In this document: positions 1 through 4,631 of the stretch, one piece after another | How the letters are laid out: each line of letters opens with the position of its first letter | How positions within the stretch are numbered: the stretch's first letter is position 1 | Source of the DNA: CAZUDO01 sp964618895 | GTDB taxonomy: Bacteria > Desulfobacterota > Binatia > DP-6 | DNA length: 9,671 bases | NCBI GenBank assembly: GCA_964618895.1 | Contig: CAZUDO010000090.1 | Span: forward strand, 1-9,671 | Direction: 5' to 3' | Position numbers and translations under genes: made by a program | Notes under the pieces: model-generated | The model's database searches: none | The model's input: the letters and a program-made list of their open reading frames with translations, nothing else | What the model was told of the DNA's origin: nothing

Positions 1-364
1 GGGGAACGCCGTCCGGCCAGGGAGAGTCGAACTCCGAGGTCGGCACGCACGCGTGCAGTAGCAACGCTCCCCGAGCGCCGGGACGCGTTTGGGTGAGCAT
101 CTGCGCCGGTAGGACGCCCAGAGAGAAACCGGCGTAGACGATCTCGGCTGGCAGACCCTCCGCAGCCGCCGCGCCTCGTTGCATGATCACGTCGAAACCG
201 ATCTGCTCGGCGTAGGCAACCCCGTCGGCGAGCTCTGCAAACGTCTTTCCGTCGTAGAGATCAGGGGTGTGTACGACGTGGCCCGCACGCCGCAGGTCAT
301 CGGCGAAAGCGAGGAATCCCTCGGTCTGCCCCTGTGCGTGGTGAAAGAGCAGTAGCTCGGCCAT
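1..364 (-). CDS. Dienelactone hydrolase family protein (partial, N-terminal 121 aa)
   Basis: This gene starts with ATG at 364-362 and runs off the left edge, so only the N-terminal 121 residues are visible. It reads as an alpha/beta-hydrolase of the dienelactone hydrolase type, a soluble cytoplasmic family that hydrolyses small esters or lactones. Visible marks are the N-terminal strand with HHAQG (residues 8-12), the motif TPDLYDG (33-39), and the nucleophile elbow GFSLG (79-83). The elbow carries Ser81 where classical dienelactone hydrolases have Cys. The Asp and His of the triad would lie in the missing part. The closing LLLHACVPTSEF fits this hydrolase subgroup. There is no Shine-Dalgarno sequence, but TAGGGT ends 8 nt before the ATG, so the message may be leaderless. 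The gene is divergent from the GFA-type gene. The family is fairly secure; the substrate is unknown. Confidence 0.85.
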   Translation of the reverse strand, partial: MAELLLFHHAQGQTEGFLAFADDLRRAGHVVHTPDLYDGKTFAELADGVAYAEQIGFDVIMQRGAAAAEGLPAEIVYAGFSLGVLPAQMLTQTRPGARGALLLHACVPTSEFDSPWPDGVP

Positions 365-372
365 GCGACGCC

Positions 373-378
373 ACCCTA
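373..378 (-). promoter_or_regulatory. Putative -10 hexamer TAGGGT of a leaderless promoter
   Basis: On the minus strand the hexamer TAGGGT fits the actinobacterial TANNNT -10 pattern. It lies 8 nt before the ATG of the dienelactone hydrolase gene, so transcription would begin at or next to the start codon. No Shine-Dalgarno sequence is present, which agrees with a leaderless message. I see no convincing -35 element. Confidence 0.4.
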
Positions 379-462
379 CTCACGCCCGAATCTCGCAGAC
401 CAGGCCGCAACGACGGTGGCCCGATACGTACAGACGTCCAGGGGGTGAGCTGCGTCGCCTGT

Positions 463-492
463 GCGAAGTGATCGGGAATGTCCTTGACCGCC
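463..492 (+). repeat. Dispersed intergenic repeat, copy 1
   Basis: This is a diverged copy of the window's intergenic repeat, with core gaagtgatcgggaatgtcc followed by ttgaccgc. It lies between the divergent hydrolase and GFA-type genes. It is closest to copy 6 at 7196-7221: 19 of 23 positions match from gtgatc onward. Confidence 0.5.
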
Positions 493-527
493 CGCACGCG
501 GCGGTACGAACGGCGACCGACGTTATG

Positions 528-533
528 TACGTT
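528..533 (+). promoter_or_regulatory. Putative -10 hexamer TACGTT for the GFA-type gene
   Basis: TACGTT fits TANNNT and lies 8 nt before ATG 542. The overlapping TTATGT (523-528) lies 7 nt before GTG 536. Either would give an almost leaderless message. No Shine-Dalgarno sequence precedes either start. Confidence 0.3.
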
Positions 534-541
534 TCGTGGCG

Positions 542-949
542 ATGGCTACCCGAGAGGCCGCCTGTCACTGTGGGCAACTTCGGCTGGAAGTTGCGGGCGA
601 TCCGTTCGTGATCTCCATCTGTCACTGCCTTGCCTGCCAACGTCGGACAGGAAGTGCCTTCGGGATGCAGGCGGCGTTCACACCGGATCAAGTGGAGATC
701 GTTGGTCGCTTCAGCGATTACCTGCGAGTCTCCGACGAGGCAGATAGAAAGGAGCACGTCTTTCACTTCTGCCCTGACTGCGGCTCGCAGGTCTTCTACA
801 CAGAACCGACGGAGCCAGACCTGATCGTCGTTTCGGTCGGCGCATTCGCCGACCCATCCTTCCCGCAGCCGACCGAATCGGGGTACGACTCACGACGGCA
901 TCCGTGGCTGGCTGTGCCTGCCACGATCGAGCGCCACGACGGAAACTAA
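542..949 (+). CDS. GFA family (CENP-V/GFA domain) zinc-binding protein
   Basis: This 135-aa protein is a complete single-domain member of the family named for glutathione-dependent formaldehyde-activating enzyme. Members are small cytoplasmic zinc proteins. Most are uncharacterised, and GFA activity itself is disputed, so no reaction is assigned. The metal-binding cysteines are all present, counted from ATG 542: CHCG (Cys8, Cys10), CHCLAC (Cys27, Cys29, Cys32) and CPDCG (Cys77, Cys80). The length is normal for the family. I chose ATG 542 because it gives the usual short lead-in MATREAACHCG. GTG 536 in the same frame would add two residues. No Shine-Dalgarno sequence is visible. The gene stands alone, divergent from the hydrolase gene and convergent with the signal peptidase gene. 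Confidence 0.88.
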   Translation: MATREAACHCGQLRLEVAGDPFVISICHCLACQRRTGSAFGMQAAFTPDQVEIVGRFSDYLRVSDEADRKEHVFHFCPDCGSQVFYTEPTEPDLIVVSVGAFADPSFPQPTESGYDSRRHPWLAVPATIERHDGN

Positions 950-968
950 CTCCGGGCGAAAGCCGAGT

Positions 969-1003
969 CTCGTACGCGAGTGTGCAGGAATGACGCTTGA
1001 CGC
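969..1003 (+). repeat. Dispersed intergenic repeat, copy 2
   Basis: This copy begins 20 nt after the GFA-type stop codon. It reads ctcgtacgcgagtgtgcag and then gaatgacgcttgacgc. It is the closest relative of copy 8 (8677-8720), sharing the CTCG...CGAG stem, the GCGAGTGTGC block and the CGCTTGA tail. It may help end transcription of the GFA-type gene. Confidence 0.6.
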
Positions 1004-1032
1004 TGCAGCACAGCCTCCGAGGTCTGAGTCTG

Positions 1033-1079
1033 ACCTGCCGCTGAAGCCAGTATCCGGAGCCGCAAGGCTGAAGGCAGGT
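1033..1079. terminator. Hairpin in the convergent GFA/signal peptidase gap
   Basis: ACCTGCC (1033-1039) pairs perfectly with GGCAGGT (1073-1079). An inner AGCC (1045-1048) pairs with GGCT (1066-1069). It lies between two convergent stop codons, where a bidirectional terminator is expected, but there is no T-run on either side. The rest of the 950-1216 gap holds repeat copies 2 and 3 and one arm of the 19-bp direct repeat, with no gene. Confidence 0.3.
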
Positions 1080-1130
1080 AGTAGGCCGACACTGGTGCCC
1101 ACCAACGTGACGGGACCGGACCACGGTTTG

Positions 1131-1159
1131 CCCGAGAGTTCAGGAATGTTCCCTGGCAG
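1131..1159 (+). repeat. Dispersed intergenic repeat, copy 3
   Basis: The core cccgagagttcaggaatgt continues ttccctggcag. CAGGAA and TTCCCTG flank a TG and form a near-palindrome with one bulge. It is most like copy 9 (9524-9553), which shares gaaatgttccctg apart from single changes. The 19-bp direct repeat arm starts 3 nt after it. Confidence 0.55.
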
Positions 1160-1161
1160 TT

Positions 1162-1180
1162 CTGGGCCGTCGGACCTGAG
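1162..1180 (+). repeat. 19-bp direct repeat, copy A
   Basis: The sequence ctgggccgtcggacctgag occurs here and again, identically and in the same orientation, at 1858-1876. The two copies bracket the signal peptidase gene: this one 36 nt beyond its stop codon, the other about 40 nt before its start. Confidence 0.85.
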
Positions 1181-1216
1181 TAGTTGGGAGCTAAAGGACA
1201 GAACGACCTTGCGTCG

Positions 1217-1816
1217 CTACGGCTCCCCGACCCGGTTCGGTGGCCAATAGGTAACTGCTGCCCTGCCGGTGATGTTGTCCCGAGGGACGACGCCCCAACG
1301 GCGCGAGTCGCAGGACATCGTGCGGTTGTCGCCAAGGACGAAGTAGCCCTCGCCGGCGATACGCGCCCAGTCTCCGCTCTCGCGACCGCGGTAGCCGGGC
1401 CGCAGATAGGGCTCTACGAGCGGGACACCGTTGACCAAGACGAATCCGTTCCGCATCGACAACTTCTCGCCGGGTAGTCCGACAATCCGTTTGATGAAGG
1501 TGCCACCAGCGTTGCAGGCGGCCGCGACCCGGGCAGGTGCGTTAAAGACGATGATGTCTCCGCGCCGGGGCTCGTGGAATCTATACACAAGCCGGTTCGC
1601 GATTACTCGATCTGACACCCGCGAGAGGCAGCCGCTGACAGGTTTCGCGCAGTGCAGGGTCGGCTCCATCGATGGTGAGGGAATCCGGTACGGCTTCGCA
1701 ACCTCCGCTTGGAAAACAAGCACCGAGACGGCAGCCAGGGTGATCGTCAGCGCCCAGTCCATCAAGGTTCGGAGTGGCTTCGGAAGTCGTGACCGAGACC
1801 GATCAAGAATGTGCAC
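1217..1816 (-). CDS. lepB: Signal peptidase I (type I leader peptidase, S26 family)
   Basis: This 199-aa membrane-bound serine protease removes signal peptides from exported proteins at the outer face of the membrane. One N-terminal membrane segment spans about residues 21-40. Catalytic Ser49 lies in PSPSMEPT and catalytic Lys109 in FIKRIVGLPGE. The substrate-shaping box RGDIIVFN is at 85-92, and the C-terminal box LGDNR...CDSRRWG at 161-175. The usual NRDNS is NRTMS here. A Cys-bearing insert (Cys56, Cys63) follows the Ser box, as in some actinobacterial enzymes. The length is normal. The start is GTG at 1816, without a clear Shine-Dalgarno sequence; the conserved RLPKPLRTLMDW block argues against a start much further downstream. 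The gene stands alone and is bracketed by the 19-bp direct repeats. Confidence 0.93.
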   Translation of the reverse strand: MHILDRSRSRLPKPLRTLMDWALTITLAAVSVLVFQAEVAKPYRIPSPSMEPTLHCAKPVSGCLSRVSDRVIANRLVYRFHEPRRGDIIVFNAPARVAAACNAGGTFIKRIVGLPGEKLSMRNGFVLVNGVPLVEPYLRPGYRGRESGDWARIAGEGYFVLGDNRTMSCDSRRWGVVPRDNITGRAAVTYWPPNRVGEP

Positions 1817-1857
1817 GCGACTCAGAATGCCAGCAACGTGCTCCCAGCACTTCCTCG

Positions 1858-1876
1858 CTGGGCCGTCGGACCTGAG
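1858..1876 (+). repeat. 19-bp direct repeat, copy B
   Basis: This is an exact second copy of ctgggccgtcggacctgag (the other is 1162-1180). It lies about 40 bp upstream of the signal peptidase start on that gene's template side. Flanking bases differ between the two copies, so the identity ends sharply at 19 bp. Confidence 0.85.
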
Positions 1877-1974
1877 CAGGAACGACAGACAAGGCCAGAA
1901 CTACAGCGTCCGTTCAGCGTCGTCGCGCGCTTAGTACACCGCGAGCGCCGCATGGACTTGCGCCTAGACAGACT

Positions 1975-2004
1975 GCGCCAGTCGGGAATGTCACCCCGAA
2001 TGCG
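1975..2004 (+). repeat. Dispersed intergenic repeat, copy 4
   Basis: The core is gcgccagtcgggaatgtcac followed by cccgaatgcg. TCGGG can pair with CCCGA across the core, allowing one extra C. It is closest to copy 5 (3887-3917), which shares TCGGGAAYGTCACC. Confidence 0.55.
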
Positions 2005-2055
2005 GAAGCGTCCCGGGGGACGAGCGTCCCCACGCACGGCGAGGGGGCGACGGGG

Positions 2056-2061
2056 TAGCGT
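2056..2061 (+). promoter_or_regulatory. Putative -10 hexamer TAGCGT
   Basis: TAGCGT lies 7 nt before GTG 2069. The 19 bases from the hexamer onward match those at 5921-5939 in all but four places, and that second site directly precedes the AlkX-like gene start. This suggests a shared promoter type in which RNA begins at or next to a start codon. It would drive the TrxR-like gene through the short leader ORF or a leader of about 100 nt. Confidence 0.4.
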
Positions 2062-2068
2062 TGTCCGC

Positions 2069-2176
2069 GTGGAGACGGGGATGAAGCGGGAGCATCCTCA
2101 GGCCGGTCCGGGCGTGCAGGTCAGTGCCCCGAGTACCGTGTTTTCAGACCAGCGGCGGCGGTACCTGGAGTGGTGA
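2069..2176 (+). CDS. Possible 35-codon leader ORF overlapping the TrxR-like start
   Basis: GTG 2069 opens a short frame ending at TGA 2174-2176, which overlaps GTG 2173 of the next gene as GTGA. The peptide ends QRRRYLEW and matches nothing I recognise. Support is positional only: a TAGCGT hexamer 7 nt upstream, and a 4-nt stop/start overlap of the kind used for translational coupling. The downstream gene has no good Shine-Dalgarno sequence of its own, so coupling would explain its translation. It may equally be a chance frame. Confidence 0.25.
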   Translation: METGMKREHPQAGPGVQVSAPSTVFSDQRRRYLEW

Positions 2177-3846
2177 CGTCGGACGAGATCGGTCGGGTCA
2201 CGGTGTTTGCGGGTCTCGAGCCGGCCGATCGCGAGCGCCTCTGTCGCGTCGCAGCCGACATCAGCCTCGGCGCCGGCGAGTACGCAGTTCACGAGGGAGA
2301 CGAGCCAGCGCTCTTCGGACTGCTCGAGGGTCGGATCGAGGCGGTCAAGCTCGTCGACGGCGTGGAGCGCGTGATCGGCGAGCGGCGGCCCAGTGACGTC
2401 TTCGGGGAGATCTCGATCACGCTCGGAACGCCCCACCCTGCCGGGTTCCGGGCAGCGGAGGCGTCGCGCGTCTTCCGGATCGAGCCGCACGACTACCACG
2501 CCGTCGCTGCAGTCGCGCCGGAGGTCCGGAAGCGAGTGGGCCTCCTGGCGAGCGATCGAATCGGCGGCCCACGAGGCCTTCAGAGCGTCATCTCCGAATC
2601 GACTCCCTACCGGGCGATCGTGCTCGGCCACCGGTGGGACGCCTCCTGCGCCGAGCTGCGGCGCTTCCTCGACCGCAACCAGATCCGGTTCAGATGGCTC
2701 CAGCCCGACGTGCCGGAGGACGCAGAGCAGTGGTCGGGGGCGGTGCCCGCCGAGGGCGACTATCCCGCGATTCGCGTCGTGAATGGCAAGACGGTCGTAC
2801 GCCCGCAACTGCGGCGCGTGGCCGAGCTGTTGGGCATCGCGACCGAGCCCGCCGCCGCGGAGTACGACACGGTGATCGTCGGTGCGGGGCCTGCCGGACT
2901 GGCGGCGGCCGTGTACGGCGCCTCGGAAGGTCTCCAGCCGATCGTCGTCGAGCGCGAGGCGCCCGGCGGCCAGGCGGGCACGTCGTCCCGGATCGAGAAC
3001 TACCTCGGCTTCCCCTCGGGCGTGTCGGGCGACGAGCTCGCGAGCCGGGCACTCCAGCAGGCGCGCAGACTCGGCGCCGAGATCCTCGTGACCCGATCGA
3101 TCACGCGAGTCGACGCCGCTACGCGCCACGTGCACCTCGATGGCGGCGACGTCCTGCGGACTCGGACGATCATCCTCGCCTGCGGGGTCTCGTGGCGGCA
3201 GCTCGAGATCGAGGGGTTCGACAGGCTCGCCGGCAAGGGGATCTTCTACGGTGCGGCACGCAGCGAAGCAGCGAACACCCACGGCCTGGACATCCACATG
3301 ATCGGTGCCGGCAACTCAGCCGGCCAGGCAGCGATGTTCTTCTCGTCCCACGCCCGGAGCGTCACGATCGTCCACCGGGGCGACACGCTCGAGAAGAGCA
3401 TGTCGCGTTACCTCGTCGACCAGCTCGCGACCCGGGCGAACGTCCGCGTGCTCTATCGCACGGAGGTCGCTGCTGCCCACGGCGACACCTCGCTCGAAGC
3501 GATCGACGTCGTCGACAACGCGACCGGCGACACGACCCGACTCGAGTCGGGTGGGCTATTCATCTTCATCGGCGCGGACGCCGAGACCGCGTGGCTCCCA
3601 CCGGAGATCGCACTCGACCCGAAGGGCTACGTGCTCACCGGCTCCGACGTTCGCGCCGCGGGGCGCTGGGAGCTCGACCGCGACCCGTATCTGCTCGAGA
3701 CGAGCGTGCCCGGCATCTTCGCCTGTGGTGATGTCCGGTTCAGTCCCGTGAAGCGCGTCGCGGCGGCCGTCGGCGAGGGCAGCATGGCCATCGCTTTCGT
3801 ACACCAGTACCTGAGAGACGCCGAAGCCCGCTCTGAACCCGCGTAG
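2170..3846 (+). CDS. Cyclic nucleotide-binding-like / thioredoxin reductase-like fusion flavoprotein, cysteine-less
   Basis: This is a 558-aa cytoplasmic protein of three parts. Residues 8-125 form a cNMP-binding-like barrel with the FGEIS turn (78-82), but the Arg-Thr-Ala of the phosphate cassette is HPAGF. Residues 146-225 resemble a glutaredoxin/thioredoxin-like domain whose CxxC place reads DASC. Residues 232-550 are a pyridine nucleotide-disulfide reductase domain: FAD motif GAGPAG (238-243), GGQAG (266-270), NADPH motif GAGNSAGQA (379-387) and the FAD-binding ACGD (518-521). Where TrxR has CxxC, this protein has GAARS (361-365), so it cannot do classical disulfide exchange. Similar fusions are annotated in actinobacteria as FAD-dependent oxidoreductases. 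The electron acceptor is unknown. The start is GTG 2170 or GTG 2173; neither has a clear Shine-Dalgarno sequence. A stop-codon hairpin follows at 3850. Confidence 0.9.
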   Translation: MVTSDEIGRVTVFAGLEPADRERLCRVAADISLGAGEYAVHEGDEPALFGLLEGRIEAVKLVDGVERVIGERRPSDVFGEISITLGTPHPAGFRAAEASRVFRIEPHDYHAVAAVAPEVRKRVGLLASDRIGGPRGLQSVISESTPYRAIVLGHRWDASCAELRRFLDRNQIRFRWLQPDVPEDAEQWSGAVPAEGDYPAIRVVNGKTVVRPQLRRVAELLGIATEPAAAEYDTVIVGAGPAGLAAAVYGASEGLQPIVVEREAPGGQAGTSSRIENYLGFPSGVSGDELASRALQQARRLGAEILVTRSITRVDAATRHVHLDGGDVLRTRTIILACGVSWRQLEIEGFDRLAGKGIFYGAARSEAANTHGLDIHMIGAGNSAGQAAMFFSSHARSVTIVHRGDTLEKSMSRYLVDQLATRANVRVLYRTEVAAAHGDTSLEAIDVVDNATGDTTRLESGGLFIFIGADAETAWLPPEIALDPKGYVLTGSDVRAAGRWELDRDPYLLETSVPGIFACGDVRFSPVKRVAAAVGEGSMAIAFVHQYLRDAEARSEPA

Positions 3847-3849
3847 GGC

Positions 3850-3864
3850 CTCGGCAGCGCCGAG
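3850..3864 (+). terminator. Hairpin terminator after the TrxR-like gene
   Basis: CTCGGC-AGC-GCCGAG is a perfect 6-bp stem with a 3-nt loop, starting 3 nt after the TAG stop codon. There is no T-run. Many high-G+C bacteria use such stem-only terminators, so termination is likely but not certain. Confidence 0.45.
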
Positions 3865-3886
3865 CTCCATCGAGCCGGGTCGCGTT

Positions 3887-3917
3887 CGCCAGTGTTCGGG
3901 AACGTCACCCGATCGCG
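3887..3917 (+). repeat. Dispersed intergenic repeat, copy 5
   Basis: The core is cgccagtgttcgggaacgtc followed by acccgatcgcg. TCGGG and CCCGA form a perfect 5-bp stem around AACGTCA. It lies between the TrxR-like gene and the small ORF at 3949. Confidence 0.55.
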
Positions 3918-3948
3918 CCGCACTTCAATGCCACGGGGAGAACGAACC

Positions 3949-4131
3949 ATGAGCAACCCGCCGGTCCTTAACGGGATCGATGCGTTAGTCATGCGGATGA
4001 TCGTCGAACTGGTTGAAGCGTTTGCCCCGCGCCTGTTGCTCCGGGCTACGGCTGCTTACGGCCCCAGACAGACCGACCGGCCGAAGTCTCACAGTCTCTT
4101 GACGAGCGTGGCCATAGCGCTCGTGAGCTAA
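3949..4131 (+). CDS. Small ORF, hypothetical; possible remnant of an OsmC-type N-terminus
   Basis: This 60-aa frame starts at ATG 3949 behind a good ribosome site, GGGGAG (3935-3940), with 8 nt spacing, so translation is likely. An upstream in-frame ATG at 3892 has no such site. No domain is recognisable. The opening MSNPPVLNGID and a later FR-like LLLRAT at a matching distance recall the N-termini of some OsmC-family peroxide-resistance proteins. The resemblance then stops, as in a gene cut short by a frameshift or deletion. This is a weak pattern match from memory. The frame ends within an inverted repeat (4099-4142). It could equally be an unrelated small protein. Confidence 0.4.
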   Translation: MSNPPVLNGIDALVMRMIVELVEAFAPRLLLRATAAYGPRQTDRPKSHSLLTSVAIALVS

Positions 4132-4142
4132 GCGCTCGTCAA
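4099..4142 (+). terminator. Inverted repeat with two competing pairings over the small ORF stop
   Basis: TTGACGAGCG (4099-4108) pairs perfectly with CGCTCGTCAA (4133-4142), a 10-bp stem over a 24-nt loop. The sequence AGCGCTCGT occurs twice, at 4116-4124 and 4131-4139. The left arm can therefore pair instead with CGCTCGT (4118-4124) using 7 bp. The stop codon of the small ORF lies in the loop. It could be a terminator or a two-state leader element. Confidence 0.4.
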
Positions 4143-4182
4143 CTGCCGAGGAGTAGGCTCTTACGCGTCGCCTTCGTTGCGC

Positions 4183-4205
4183 GCTTCTCCTGAAGCCTGT
4201 TTTTT
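4183..4205 (+). terminator. Intrinsic terminator-like hairpin with T-run upstream of the barrel protein gene
   Basis: GCTTC-TCCT-GAAGC (4183-4196) is a 5-bp stem with a 4-nt loop. CTG and then six T (4200-4205) follow. This is the only T-run of its kind I see in the window. It sits 34 nt before ATG 4240, so it ends upstream RNA or acts inside the leader of that gene. The overlapping AGGCT (4155-4159) and AGCCT (4194-4198) could form a competing stem. Confidence 0.45.
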
Positions 4206-4239
4206 CGCAGCACGGCACCCCGCCTCGGAAGGGAGTCCC

Positions 4240-4542
4240 ATGACGAGCACCATTGCTCTTATCCGCCATCGCGTTGCCGACTTCGACGCGTGGAAAAAGG
4301 TCTACGACGGCTTCGCGCCGATCCAAGCCGAGCACGGCGTGCACGGCCACCAGGTGCTGCGCTCGATCGAGAATCCCAACGACATCATCGTCACCCACAC
4401 ATTCGACTCGCGCGAGGCCGCGCGCGCATTCTTCGCAATGCCTGAGCTGAAGGAAGCAATGAGCCAGGCGGGCGTCAGTGCCGACTCTGTTGAGATCTCC
4501 TACTTCGACGAGGTCGAAACCGGCGCGCTGGTTGGCGCGTAG
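4240..4542 (+). CDS. Dimeric alpha-beta barrel (ABM/cyclase-like) protein
   Basis: This 100-aa protein has the beta-alpha-beta-beta-alpha-beta look of small dimeric ferredoxin-fold barrels, which include antibiotic-biosynthesis monooxygenase-type enzymes and polyketide cyclases. Marks are the first strand IALIRHRVADFDAWKKVYD (6-23), the phrase NPNDIIVTHTFDS (45-57), the helix EAARAFFAMPELKEAM (59-74) and a closing strand EISYFDEVE (85-93). These are shared with actinobacterial proteins mostly called hypothetical. No catalytic residue can be assigned. The start is ATG 4240, with ribosome site GGGAG (4231-4235). A longer frame from 4177 lacks one and runs through the terminator-like hairpin. 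The flavoprotein gene begins 89 nt downstream on the same strand. Confidence 0.8.
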   Translation: MTSTIALIRHRVADFDAWKKVYDGFAPIQAEHGVHGHQVLRSIENPNDIIVTHTFDSREAARAFFAMPELKEAMSQAGVSADSVEISYFDEVETGALVGA

Positions 4543-4631
4543 TCAGATCGATAGCCGGGCCTCGTTGCTTCGCAGGCGTCGTCCGGCTCATCTCTGAGCG
4601 TCGCCGATCTGCGACTCGAGCGAGGAGGCGA

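Larger units (their letters stand above)
1817..2169. other. Divergent intergenic region between lepB and the TrxR-like fusion
   Basis: This 353-bp stretch separates two divergent genes. It holds direct repeat copy B (1858-1876), dispersed repeat copy 4 (1975-2004), a putative leaderless promoter (2056-2061) and a possible 35-codon leader ORF (2069-2176). No larger gene fits in any frame. Confidence 0.6.

Noticed and set aside
711..1124. 137-codon minus-strand frame over the GFA-type gene end and gap
   Set aside because: It is Arg- and Ser-rich with no family resemblance, and it overlaps the zinc-ligand coding part of the GFA-type gene.
1801..1820. gatcaagaatgtgcacgcg at the signal peptidase start resembling the repeat core
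   Set aside because: It lies inside the signal peptidase coding start and matches only about ten bases.
2098..3297. 399-codon open frame on the minus strand
   Set aside because: It lies antisense to the TrxR-like fusion, whose FAD and NADPH motifs are unmistakable. The product is low in recognisable motifs. It is a codon-bias shadow common in high-G+C DNA.
2634..3731. 365-codon plus-strand frame
   Set aside because: The translation is Arg-rich and low in complexity, and it overlaps the real flavoprotein in another frame.
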